Shown here: piece after piece, positions 1 through 11,071 of the stretch
How positions within the stretch are numbered: the first letter of the stretch is position 1
Layout: each line of letters begins with the position of its first letter
Assembly (NCBI GenBank): GCA_037893225.1
Contig: JAZGUH010000088.1
Span: forward strand, 1,152,501 to 1,216,500
DNA from: Hippasteria phrygiana
Taxonomy: Eukaryota > Echinodermata > Asteroidea > Valvatida > Goniasteridae
Reading direction: 5' to 3'
Length of the DNA stretch: 64,000 bases
The notes under the pieces: generated by a model
What the model saw: only the letters and a program-made list of their open reading frames with translations
Databases searched by the model: none
What the model was told of the DNA's origin: nothing
Position numbers and translations under genes: made by a program

Positions 1-236
1 GGAAAGGGGAAAAACTCCCTTCAATTTAACAACAACGTTGTCGTATTAGACGCTAAGTTCGACTAGATAATCTTTACACTTGGATGTTATTGTGCAGAGA
101 TGCAAGGTACCATGCAACCACTGGTTAATGGTCCCTTGGTCTAACGCATTGTGCATTGTGATTCCTGTATACAGTCTTTTTTCAGTATGTATAGTCCATT
201 TTTGCATCTTTTTTTCGAAAATTTTGTATTCAACAG

Positions 237-421
237 AATTCGCCAGAATTGCCGAGGTATGGCTGGACGACTTCAAGGACTACGTCTATGACAGCAGGCC
301 CCGCACGAGGGCGCCCTCCTTCAACATCGGTGACATCAGCAGGCAAGTCACGTTTCGGCGGGAGAAGAATAGCCGTAATTTCAGCTGGTTTCTGAAGGAG
401 GTCGGCCTACGGTTTAAATAG
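237..421 (+). CDS. C-terminal catalytic-domain exon of a polypeptide GalNAc-transferase-like protein (partial)
   Basis: The translation after a consensus acceptor (AG at 235-236, pyrimidine-rich upstream) contains RIAEVWLDDFKDYVYDSRP, then GDISRQVTFRREKN and FSWFLKEVG. This matches the end of the catalytic domain of animal polypeptide N-acetylgalactosaminyltransferases, whose family pattern is AEVWMDEYK..YY..P, GD.S.R..LR and CKSF.WYL..V. These Golgi type II membrane enzymes start mucin-type O-glycosylation. The exon begins in a split codon, so earlier exons lie outside the window. The frame stops at 419-421, about ten residues after the FSWFLKEVG block begins, so the usual C-terminal ricin-type lectin domain is not encoded here. 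The family cysteine before the SF.W block is a serine or arginine here. It may be a lectin-less form, a pseudogene, or an exon whose true donor I missed. Confidence 0.7.
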
Positions 422-805
422 TAATTTCCCGCCTCCGCCAAAGCTCGTGGCCTGGAGAGGTAGGAAGATAGTTGTACTGTGCCGTCATGTGACCTATTCG
501 AAGAAGAAGCAAGTTGGTTGCTTTTCTCTCCCGGTTGTTGTAAACATCGAGAGATACGAGGAAGTTTTTGCCAATTTGATTTTACTCTTCCGCTACGGTA
601 CAATATAGACCTATTTATTCATGTCTAAAAGAGATTGGATGGGTTGTATGTACTAACATAGCATTTTCACATGCGCTGTCCTTGTTTTTTCTTGCAACAC
701 CTCCTCAGATCCAAAGTTTAGGGATTTTAGCTAGGCTACTCTTCAGCCCGAATGGAGCTTTGACGAGCACGATGGATCGAAGTCGTCTTCCCGCTCATCA
801 CCCGG
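422..805. other. No gene seen
   Basis: I see no coding exon or repeat structure. Open frames here run antisense to the glycosyltransferase exon or are short. Confidence 0.5.
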
Positions 806-3800
806 TAGTCTTGGTTCCAAGACGTTACTGTCTGATACTTGTCATCAACAGAGGGCGCAATTTACAGGCTGTCACCAGCGGGCGAGCGCGCGATCAATCA
901 CGGAGTTACAGTAACGTCTTGGATATTTCTTACTTTTGGGGGCGGGACCCGACTATGGAAATCGTGGCTAAACATGCATCATTCATATCACGTGACTGGT
1001 CTGACCTCCATGGTTAAGTTTGACCGATTGCCCCAATTATGCAAAATGCGCCTGCGGTCGACGCGACGTGTAATATAATACCGTTTGAAAAGAAACGTGG
1101 ATGTACTACTGTGTACAAAAGCCACTTGTAGGCCTACATACAATGTACATGTACATGTATTTATATACAATGTACATCCACATTTGAACACTGTGGATTG
1201 TATTGTATAGTGTACGTACGTATACGTACTTAAACTTCAAGTTTGAATAACTTGGGAGTTTCTGATCTTTCTTGCTACGTCCCAGAATGAGATAATGATA
1301 ATTTACCTGCAGGTGTGCACTTTAATCTGGGATGTTAATTAGCCAATGTGAATGAATAAATGCAGAATAGTCAAATTTTTAAATTATTTTTTATCAAAGA
1401 TTGATTTTTGCCAGTCTTGTTTAATTACATGTACAAACATGTGGTGCCTTTTTTGCAGCCAGCCATGGCCAGGCCCAGTATTGTATTGGATATTTCAGTC
1501 CAGTTAGTTGCATGCACAATTTACAGGACGGTCTTTGGTCAACTTTTGACTGAAAAACGTTTTTACTCACTTTGTCTTCAAGGTGGAGCTTAAATTCATC
1601 ATTGTCTTATCTATTTATATTTCTCCCAATAAAAAATTCCTCCACTAAATACATTACATTCCTACATGTGTATAGTAATCCATATATACTAATATTTGAA
1701 AAAGTGAAAATGAAGAAGAGAAGTCTGAAATAGCAAGCCCAGCAAACCACTTAAATGCAGTGGATTTAAAATCAAAGTAGATGGTTAACTTCACTCATTT
1801 ATTTTAATTCTTGAGGTAAACATAATTTTTCACTGGATAAAATGTATTTCTGTAAAGATTTTAAACCATTATTGTAAAGTTACATTTATGTTAACATATA
1901 CTTTACCATTGAAGGTTAGAACTGCCACAGAGTTCATCAGAAATATGAAACACACCATTTGTTATATCTCTTTTTTCATGTATTTTCAATTTCCATCCTG
2001 AAAAATTAAATTGGCAGATGTACCGGTCATTATACTACTCAGTGTAAAAAAAATCGACATTACATGTACATGTGGCATTTTAAAAAATGTATAATACATT
2101 TATTTATACAAACTGGCTGGGACGTCCTCCATTCTGAAGTCTTTTTTAAGTTTATCACCTCACATGTTTATACACCAGTGTTCTAGCTCATACAGTGTAC
2201 ATGCACAATATATAATGTACATGTCATCGGTAATACCTTCTCATAAATTGTTACCTTCACTCAAGCGCGCCTCCATGATTTGACTATGACATGTGTGGAG
2301 ACCGGGAAAAGGGGGGGGGGGGGGGGGGGGGTTATCATGACATTTCCAAAACCAACCAACTGAAAATTTCGAAGGGGGGGGGGGGGATTGGACACTACGC
2401 TGTTTATTATACATGTATTAATTATGGTCCATACACAAACCCAAATTTAACCCTCTTTCCGACAATTCTACTGTAATTTCCATATGAAATTTATAATTAC
2501 CTCCTGGTCTATTTTAATTTTTTTCTTCTGCCTGGTTTTATTGTCTAGGGGTGATCTTGTCATAAAGTGTGTGTGGGTGGAGATATCGTCACAGTTTTCA
2601 CGAACAGACGAATTTTGCCTCTCCGCACTAAACTAAAGTTACAAGAAAATCAGGTTTTACGCTGCTCACTTTTTAAATTGAAGATATTACCTGCGTTCAT
2701 ACCACATGTTGATTCAGTGTTGACACTATGTTAAAGTTCAGTTCTCGGTCTTTCACAAGTAATTGGCAGCTAAGCGATAAGTCAATATAGAGTTCTGAAT
2801 TGGCTCTTCGTGCCAAAACCCAAAATCCATTTTCTGGCAATTTTGCCCTTCTCGGCCATATATACGCTATGGCTCAGAAGGGCAAAATTGCCAGAAAATG
2901 GATTTTGGGTTTTCACGAAGAGCCAATTCAGAACTCTATGTTACAATAGGGCTGTGAAGGACAAAATTGCCAGAAAATGGATTTTGGGTTTTCACGAAGA
3001 GACGAATTTAAACTCCGTGTTAATACAGTATGGCTGTGAAGGGCAAAATTGCCAGAAAATGGATTTGGGGTTTTCACGAAGAGACAATTGACACTCTGTG
3101 GGGCAAAACGGGCCATTTCTCGCTTCTGAGTTTTCACGAACAGACAAATTTATTAATCAATTAATAACTCTGTAATTAATTGACTTATCGCTTAGCTGCC
3201 AATTACTTGTGAAAGACCGAGAACTGAACTTTAACATAGTGTCAACACTGAATCAACATGTGGTATGAACGCACTGGGTAATATCTTCAATTTAAAAAGT
3301 GAGCAGCTTAAAACCTGATTTTCTTGTAACTTTAGTTTAATGCGGAGAGGCAAAATTCGTCTGTTCGTGAAAACTGTGACGATATATTCCCCATCCCCAC
3401 AACCCCGAAATCTATGTTTTTGCCTTCACTTATCAACACTTCTTCTTGTCGACAATTTTTTTGGGATTATATTTAACTATAAAAGTTAGGCTATTATGTA
3501 CGCCGTATGTATCACCTTTTGTTAATCCTTTCTGATATGTTTTCCTTTGTATACAAATTGTTGTTAAAAAATTTTTTTGAAAATGATCAATTATGACTGT
3601 AATGAAATCAATTGTGATGTAGTTCTTTTAACCAATATATGTACACCGACTACTGCATGTATTTTTTCTATTACATGTGGAATAGTAACCACGTAAACAC
3701 ACTGGCTGTCATCAAAGGTTATAGTTCTAAATTTGCATTAGGAAGTATTAAAATATACCTCACATGTTCACTCATCATCCGCACAAATATTTCGTATAGG

Positions 3801-4422
3801 CCTACATAAAACACTTTATTTAATGTCTAAATAAACTTCAGCTGCACTACAGAAATCAGCTGCACTACAGATACTTCGCGGATTTTAACGACACGTACGT
3901 CGTGCCGCCGACACTTCAACTTAAAATATATTTCCCACAGACATCATGACAGACTGGGTCACGCGGATCGCGCAATCCTTCATCCAAAACAATACAACGG
4001 TCGACGCGTCGGGGGCCCGGCCCGGGCGCGGTGAATTCAAATTTCCAGACAACACAACACACATTATCATACACAAAAAACCGCACCAAGGGGGTGATGA
4101 CCGCACCGCGTCCTATTTAATCGTGCATGCTCGCCAAGTAATGAATAATTCATTTGTCAAGGTCAAACTCAATCGCTGATTGGCTCCCCCGGAAAGTCGG
4201 GGGAGAATGTCGAAAAAGTAATGAAAAAGTTAAGACCCGCGGACAGAAATATCCAAGACCTTCGTGGAAGTATATTTACCGAGCAAAGAACAGTAGAATC
4301 GATTCTTGTCAGAGCGCGTAATATATAAAACATTATCGAATACAATCCGAATCGATTAACTGAGAAACAGCGCCCTCGTTCGGAAGGAAAAAAGGAACAC
4401 GAAGGTCTTGGAACCAAGACTA
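806..4422. mobile_element. Possible large Mutator-like element bounded by TAGTCTTGGTTCCAAGAC ends
   Basis: TAGTCTTGGTTCCAAGAC starts at 806 and its reverse complement ends at 4422. The outer nine bases are ATCACCCGG (797-805) on the left and ATCACCCAG (4423-4431) on the right, an 8 of 9 match. The same ends with perfect 9-base duplications occur at 10520-11058 and 56500-56659, so this may be one 3.6 kb member. Against that, the left end also forms its own local hairpin (ACAGTAACGTCTTGG near 909-923). No transposase was recognised inside. A short open frame at 3946-4179 resembles nothing I know. A second inverted-repeat element (2572-3395) is nested within. Confidence 0.5.
2572..3395. repeat. 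Inverted-repeat element with internal tandem repeats
   Basis: Arms of about 210 bases (2572-2787 and 3178-3395) are near-perfect reverse complements and include AGTTTTCACGAACAGACGAA, TGTTAAAGTTCAG and CAATTACTTGTGAAAGACCG. Between them, four degenerate head-to-tail units of about 65 bases contain GGGCAAAATTGCCAGAAAAT and GGGTTTTCACGAAGAG. This is a non-autonomous inverted-repeat element whose exact outer ends and target duplication are not clear. Open frames here are repeat artefacts. Confidence 0.75.
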
Positions 4423-4431
4423 ATCACCCAG

Positions 4432-5080
4432 GTGTGTTTAGGCCTAAACGTTGGACGAACCCCCTGGTTTAATTTTTTACGTGAAAATATACGCATGAAG
4501 TAAAGATATGGTAGGCCTACATCAAATACAAACATATTTTTGAGACAGAGGCTGAGTTATGCTTTTATTGATATTTTATTAAAAACTAAACAAAAAACGA
4601 CCCAGAATCTGTCGTTTTTTATGGTGGGTCCGAGGGCAACACATCAGTTGTTTATATTTTGGCCAATTTGCGTCGAGTCGTGACAGTAGGGCCCATTCTA
4701 ATACACGTACCGGCATGCCGCGCATATTCAACAACTTTCTCTCCACCTGAGTGACATGGATTTGACTCATTTTATCCTTTTGTCCAAGAATCAAGAATAT
4801 AAAATTTCAATATCAATAAAATCGAAATGAAGTATCGGTTCAGCTTTCAGAAAAGTCTACCAGAAAAAACAAAATTGTGAGAAATGTTCGACTATCCGGG
4901 CGTCACGAACCAACTCTGCCTCGACAGTCGTCGAATTGCTTTCTTCGTGTTGTCGGTGTACATTGCAATTATATGGAAATCAAGGCTTCAGGCGCTAAAC
5001 AACTTGGGTGCATATAGGCCTACTCTCTTTTTTCCTTGTTAAAAGAAGGGTGGAGATATAATTAGTTTTAGATATTACAG
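4432..5080. other. No gene seen
   Basis: AT-rich non-coding sequence in which I recognise no exon or repeat boundary. Confidence 0.5.
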
Positions 5081-5088
5081 GGGCGGAT

Positions 5089-5203
5089 CCGGGGAGGGGG
5101 TTGGGGTCGAACCCCCCCCCCCCCCCCCCCCCGCCCTGCTCGTTGCTATTTTTGCTTGTAAGAGCCTACGCCTAAAGTAGGGCACGCCTAAAGTAGGGCC
5201 TAC
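5089..5203. mobile_element. Truncated C-rich hAT-type end
   Basis: CAGGGGCGGATCC at 5089 begins a copy of the same end seen at 5204 and 17924, followed by a G run and a C run of about 22. No matching right end is present before the next copy, so this looks truncated. Confidence 0.45.
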
Positions 5204-5746
5204 CAGGGGCGGATCTAGGTTTTAACTAAGGGGGGGGGGGGGGGGGTTTACCTGAGATGATTGGCCTACACACGCCTTGCTAGGGGGTCCGGGGCACTAA
5301 ACCCGTAAAGCATGCCCCCGGAAAAAATTGAAATCTAGATGTTTTCTCCTGCATTTTGGGGCATCTTTTCAGAGAATTTGGGGTTGGAATGAAGCAATTT
5401 GAGGCAACATTTTTATATGATTATAAGTCAGAATTGGCTTGTTGACAAAACCATGAGTTTATTACATGAACATGTTGCCAGAAGTATACAGCCTGTCAGG
5501 GCTCACTTTGATGACAAATACATCAGTGACTGATTAACAGTTTATTACATGACGTTAGTCAAACAAGATGGAGTTGCAGAAGAGACGCCTTGGATAAGCC
5601 CTGACAAAGCGCTTGACCATCTCTTCTGTGTCTAGCTGTGCTGCTTTTTAATTTTTTTCTAAGCACATCACGATTTCACTGGGCAGCCCAAGGGGGGGGG
5701 GGGGGGTTTAAACACCCCCCCCCCCCCCCTCGTAGATCCGCCGATG
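5204..5746. mobile_element. Non-autonomous hAT-type element with CAGGGGCGGATC ends
   Basis: The left end CAGGGGCGGATCTAGG and right end CGTAGATCCGCCGATG are imperfect inverted repeats, each followed inward by a long G or C run. CCTAC flanks both sides (5199-5203 and 5747-5751), although a full 8-base hAT duplication is not evident. No transposase is encoded. The ends belong to the widespread CAGGGGCGGATC class of hAT-type elements. Confidence 0.65.
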
Positions 5747-5751
5747 CCTAC

Positions 5752-6418
5752 AACAAACCCGGAAAGAAAAGCAAAACCCTGTAAAGGTTTATAGAACAAA
5801 ACAAATCTGGATCGGCATTCGATGATCACTCTTTTTATGACACACTTCGCAAGCAGTCTGATCAGTCAGAATTCTAGATGTGAGAAAGGAATAGCGTCTT
5901 CAATGGGACGCAAGGTCTGTAAATTTGGACATCTGCGCCCATGCTAAACATATGACTTTGCAACGTATTTGACAATTAAAATAGCCTGTTTGCTGTGACG
6001 TCCTACAGGCCCGATTAATTACCATGGGATTCTGACGTTGTATGGTAAGTAACACAATGGGCAACTATTTCCTAGCGTGATAAACACATTGTCGGGCGAA
6101 AAGATAGAATATGACGCTGGCCGCGCCGCCATTTTGTTCAGATGTTGACCCCGCATTGACCTGTGCTTGCTTAGTCACGCGTGCTATTGGCCTTCTCTGT
6201 TGTTTTGTGCACGATATTGATATCGTTAGCTGATACGCCAGCGCCAGCACACAGTTATTTCATGGAGCTTCTAATCAGAAACCGTTGCTTAGGAAATTTA
6301 CTTGCTAAGCAAAATTCAGCTAATAATGATCCTCCTCGTGACGTCATTATTTGAACTAGGAAGTGCAGTACAAACGAATGAAGTACGCGCGCGTGTTGTT
6401 TCACGCGATGTTCATAGA
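5752..6418. other. No gene seen
   Basis: Non-coding. The only long open frame (minus strand, about 6065-6250) has no family signature. Confidence 0.5.
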
Positions 6419-6867
6419 GGGCCTGTTTGTTTCACACAGATCGGGAGGTGATCCAGAGCCGAACGAAAACAAACAGGATCGCGAACCCTTTAGGGCGCCC
6501 TCTCGCTATATGTTGCATGCTGGGAGAATTTGTACTACACAACAAATGTCGTTTGCTTCAGATTTTGTAGGGATATTTTTATGATAAACTATCTAGTATT
6601 TCCAGAAAAGTAAATAAATCGTACATAGCTTTAATAACAAAAATACACTGTAAAATAATTATGAATAAATACTGTCAAAAAAACTCATTAAATGCTTCAA
6701 ATCTACGAAAAAATACCGTCACCTTTTCTCTGTCCGTTTCGCACGTCGCCATCTTGGATCTTGCGAACCTACCTCGCGAGCAGGATCCCTAAAAACGTGA
6801 TCCGGAGCAGCTTTCGAAGCTCCGGATCACTGATCGCGATCCGGATCTGTGTGAAACAAACAGGCCC
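6419..6867. mobile_element. PIF/Harbinger-like non-autonomous element
   Basis: Inverted ends GGGCCTGTTTGTTTCACACA (left) and its counterpart ending at 6867 enclose about 450 bases. AGA flanks both sides (6416-6418 and 6868-6870), consistent with a 3-base target duplication. GGGCCTGTTTG-type ends and 3-base duplications are typical of PIF/Harbinger. No transposase frame is present. Confidence 0.6.
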
Positions 6868-6870
6868 AGA

Positions 6871-8195
6871 GTCTCAGGTATTTGGGAACCGGAAGTTAAC
6901 GCTACTTACGAAGAGGATAGTGACGTGCAAAACACATAGCTGAACATTTTAGCTGGTAACCTAAATTATTTTCTTAGTGGCTACATGAAATTGGCACAGG
7001 CCATTAATATAAGGACGGTGTATTCTTCCCCAAATCACAAAAATAAGGGGCAAGAACACTTATATTCTCATTCATAAATACATGTACCTCCTTTTTAAAC
7101 CGGAGGGGGAAAATGAAGACCACCAATTCGAAACGATTATCGTTCGATTCTTTTCTGTACAAGACAATGAAGAGATCAGTATGTTCTCCCAACATAATTA
7201 CACTTTAAATAACAAATGTACACCTTTGGTTACGGGGAAAATATTTTAATTTCTCCATTTTGATTTGTTTAGATCAGTAATTTCGTTAAATAAAATGTTT
7301 ACAATTTTTTAACGTTACTTCAGCCTTTTTTATCAATTATTTAAAGAATCCATCAACGAAATTGAACTTCTTTCATAAATATATATTTCCTGGTTGGTGC
7401 AGAACAAGTGACGTCAGAGCTATTTAAAACACATTCACCCGTCAATATTCATATATATATCTGTAGGTGCAAAATTTTAACTATAAAGGTATTCGTGAAT
7501 CTACAATCTTGGACAAAACTCGTTGAGCCTCTTCCCAGTCAGTGTTGACTGGTGTGGTAAAATGTTTGATTGTTGAAACTCGTGTACACAAAAACAGATC
7601 GTTGGCGCCCCATACGCGAACAAGACCAACAATATTGGTTGGCAGAACAGAGCTGGTGATAGGCAAGAATTTTGTGGAAGATTGTGGTAATAATCTGACC
7701 ATGAAAAGCCACAGAATATTCACTATGCAAATACCATTTCCGTCAACACTATTAGATATCACGCATAAACCTTTTTACAAACCGTACAATTTTGCAATAA
7801 ATTGTGCAATATTTTTTGTAATAGTTCTGTTACAAACTATTAAAAAGTAGCCTCTTTGCAAAGTGTACATTAAATTACAGCCGTCCAATAGCTTCATGTT
7901 ACGTAAATTTTTAGCCAGATGTATAGTACTGTATTGTAAATTTGCAATTGTATTTTTAATCTGCTGTCCATGAACACTGCATTTTTGGTGCAGTAAAAAT
8001 GTTTATTTTCCACTGAATCTCAGTAAATAAAGTGATGTAGAATATACAATTTTATTTTCATTCGTGACTTTTTGTTGATTAGAAGGTTCATGGCACACTC
8101 CCATAGGCCTGCTGGCGTTCCACAAGTGCGTTTTCAGTCCGTTTTGTCTGCGTTGCGTTTTTGGACTATAGTTAAGGTACATGTATGGGCTAAAC
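6871..8195. other. Intergenic, no supported gene
   Basis: AT-rich. A 93-residue minus-strand open frame (7481-7762) ends in a plausible helix but I recognise no family and no confirming splice signals. Confidence 0.4.
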
Positions 8196-8442
8196 TAGTC
8201 TTGGTTCCAAGACGTCCTTATCGCGGGTTGCGATCAGCATGCAAGGCCACTTGTAGACTGGTTCCCGTCCCTCCATTGTCCTTCGGACTTCAAATGTATT
8301 ACATATGGGAGGCGGGGACCAGTCTATATCGCTTGGCGATGTGGCCTTGTATGGTGTGCGTGTGTAGAGGGCGCTGTGTAGTCATTAACATGTTCACACT
8401 GATGCATGACATCGCACCGCGCGCGCGACAAGGACGTCACTG
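8196..8442. mobile_element. Mutator-like small element, perfect 9-base target duplication
   Basis: Starts TAGTCTTGGTTCCAAGACGT. GGGCTAAAC flanks it at 8187-8195 and 8443-8451, a perfect 9-base duplication. The right end (GGACGTCACTG) lacks the outermost part of the inverted repeat seen in relatives. It is non-coding and related to 10520-11058 and 56500-56659. Confidence 0.75.
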
Positions 8443-8451
8443 GGGCTAAAC

Positions 8452-8936
8452 ACGCAACGGACACAAAATAGACCGTAAAACGCACTTATGGAAAGCCAGC
8501 TTTAGTGCCAATTATGGTAGGCCCTTCCTTGTTCCTCACCATTGTGGTGTTCAAAATTTGCAACGAATTTTCCTTTTTGTCACTGAATGTTCAGAAGCAG
8601 ACAGCTTTAGTTTCCACAAAACCAGGCTAAAATAATGATATCCTTAAATTATTCTTAATTACACCAAATGCCCATATTTAAATCTGTTGGAACTTACAAA
8701 AGGGAGAGAGAAGTGTGAAGTATGATACATAAGTTGTTTTTGTAAAGACCCATTAGATACATGTAGTCTACTTTGATTCTTGGGTATATGTCTTAGACAA
8801 AGTGCATGCAGCCTACAATTTATGTTTAGCCTATAGTTCTATAGTTTACTGTAAAACGACATCCAAGAATGAGGCGAATTTTAGGATATCTTTGGGAAAA
8901 CCTGGTTGGCAAGAGCTATAGTTAAATACACTGCAA
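8452..8936. other. No gene seen
   Basis: AT-rich; no exon or repeat boundary recognised. Confidence 0.45.
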
Positions 8937-8938
8937 CA

Positions 8939-9161
8939 ACAGTGTTTAGCAATTAAACACTTTTCTAAACACTTTCTTGGTATCAGTTTGTAAACACGTT
9001 TACATACTAAACATGTTTAGCGTGTTGATGGATAGTGTTTAGCCATTGGACATTGATGTTTAGGAATTGGACAATGTAACAAAAATAATGTTTAGCTTCT
9101 AAACTTGTTTACAAACTGATAGCAAGATTGTGTTTAATTGCTAAACACAGTTTTTAGAGTG
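8939..9161. mobile_element. TA-flanked MITE with GTGTTTAGC repeats
   Basis: Ends CACTGCAAC and TTAGAGTG are each next to a TA (8937-8938 and 9162-9163), as in Tc1/mariner-type elements. The interior is inverted copies of AGTGTTTAGC, AACATGTTTAGC and CAAACTGATAGCAAG. An inverted full copy lies at 62959-63180 and a divergent relative at about 18716-18900. Confidence 0.75.
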
Positions 9162-9387
9162 TACTGTTGGGAACTGTTGGACTATAGCCTTGCCCGAACC
9201 GTGGCTAGTCAACCACGTGTATAATTATAGCCATCTGAAAGCAGCCTGCAGGACATGTAATGGTCTCGCTGGATATCAATTAACGTTTCCTTGCTGAACT
9301 GTGCCGAGTAAAAAAGGGGACCAGTGACAAAATAGTTGGTATCCTTTTCCCTACGTGTACTATGTCGCACGGTACATGGACGGAGGC

Positions 9388-9541
9388 CATAATGGGAGAC
9401 TTTGAGACGCTGGTGGCAGCAGACACTACGGGTCCTTTTCACTAGTCTGAGCATGCGCCCGTAGTTCTGAGCATGTGCACGACTGGTGAGAACAATGGAA
9501 ATGTCTGCTGCCACCACGCGTCTCAAAAGTCTCCCATTATG
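9388..9541. repeat. Short hairpin element
   Basis: CATAATGGGAGACTTTGAGA opens and CTCAAAAGTCTCCCATTATG closes a stem of about 45 bases (including CTGGTGGCAGCAGACA and its partner), with about 65 bases in the loop. Probably a small non-autonomous element; no clear target duplication. Confidence 0.65.
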
Positions 9542-10510
9542 GGCTAGACTCATAGGGCTAGACGAGAGTCGTTCGTATAGCTTGGGTGTAGGTTAGGCAA
9601 CGACCAACCACTAGGCCTATCGACCGATGGTCATTTCCCGAATTTCCTCCAAGTAAACTTCATTCAACATCTATCTGTTAACAATGAGTGACTGATTTCG
9701 TTTCCTCTTCATTTATCACAGTTTTAGCACATATTCAGCGCCACCACGCCCTGTAGGCTGGTGGTCACGTGACTGACTAGCCAATGTTTGAACGAGGTAC
9801 CGGATCCACATTGTCAATAATAGTTAACTGTATAGTTCAGGTCCAAACTTGGGCAAGTTCGATCAAGGAAAATTGGTTAACCAGTAGTCGATTCGTGACG
9901 TAACTTATAAATGCGCAGTAACAACGATTGCGAACGACAGCTCCTCGAACTACTGTGTCGCTGGTCCCCACTTCACTTGTCACAGTTTAGTACGAGCAAT
10001 GTCGCTATTGTAACCAGCGCGACCATGCCCTGTAGGCTGGTTCCAAATGGTCGACCAGACGTGGTCGACTATACTGCGTTCAGGTAAAATTAGGCCAACA
10101 ATCGTCGACTACAGTTAATCATAGTCCTTGGTCGAACATGAATTGCTTCTTGCTGCTGTAATGAAGCATTCTCATCTTAATCCAAACGTCTGGTAGCCAT
10201 TTTATAATACAGAACATGAAGAAACAAGGCCGTGTTCGAATCTGACGTTGGCGGCTTCGGCTTCGATTTTTTGCCATATTCTCGCTATGGTTGACATCCG
10301 TAGCCGTAGACACAAACATCAGTTTCAGAAACGGCCTAAGATTACGCTACAACAGGAGAGTTTAATAGACCGTCTAAGCACTGCACATTGATGTACACGT
10401 ATTAACAAGTCAATGTCCCACAAAAGTCTTATTAATGATGAGGTTGATCTTTTCTTGACATCCGTTCCCTGAATGGGTGACTTCCATCCGATCATCGCCC
10501 CTCCAGTCGA
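9542..10510. repeat. Intergenic with a degenerate direct repeat
   Basis: CCCTGTAGGCTGGT occurs at about 9750 and 10028 within longer diverged direct copies that also share TCACAGTTT-like and GTTTTAG-like strings. I see no gene. Confidence 0.4.
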
Positions 10511-10519
10511 GATGCAAAC

Positions 10520-11058
10520 TAGTCTTGGTTCCAATACGTCCTTAGCGGTGCGACGTATAGCGCGCACGGATCAGAGCCGTACAGCGCCCTCTACACACGC
10601 ACGCCAAGGCCAAATTGTAAGGACGTCTTGGCCCTTTCGCGTAGGGACTGCGCGCGACCTGTATATGCATAATTTAACAGGCAGGTCAAAAGAATAAATG
10701 GCTCTTGCGCACTGGATGAAATCATGTTTTAGTAATTAGCTGGCTCGTCAGGTAACATACGTACGTACATGCGTACCTCAAGCTGTATGGCGCGGGGAAA
10801 CTAGACCATTGAGTCAGCGATTATACAATGCATTTAATGTAGGTCACGCGATTATACATTATATGCACTCTACGTCAGCGCGCATGCAAATGCCACAAGT
10901 ACAGTTGCTCGCGAATTCGCGAGCAGAACTACGAAAGGGCGCGGGCCAAGACGTCCTTGGCGATTTGGCATTTGCGTGCGTGTGTAGAGGGCGCCGTACG
11001 GCTCTGATCCGTGCGCGCTATACGTCGCACCGCTAAGGACGTCTTGGAACCAAGACTA
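10520..11058. mobile_element. Mutator-like element, perfect 9-base target duplication
   Basis: Starts TAGTCTTGGTTCCAATACGT and ends with the reverse complement of TAGTCTTGGTTCCAAGACGT. GATGCAAAC lies at 10511-10519 and again at 11059-11067, a perfect 9-base target duplication. The outer arms of about 100 bases are inverted copies that include GGTGCGACGTATAGCGCGCA and CAGAGCCGTAC. It is non-coding and inserted about 13 bases past the stop codon of the minus-strand frame at 11072, presumably in its 3' untranslated region. Confidence 0.85.
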
Positions 11059-11071
11059 GATGCAAACACGC

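Noticed and set aside
2810..3091. CRISPR-like array
   Set aside because: The tandem units have no distinct spacers, lie between inverted arms and occur in an animal genome; they are internal repeats of a MITE.
7481..7762. 93-residue minus-strand open frame ending in NTDWEEAQRVLSKIVDSRIPL
   Set aside because: It looks protein-like at its end, but I recognise no family, and the opposite strand is equally open. RNA evidence would be decisive.
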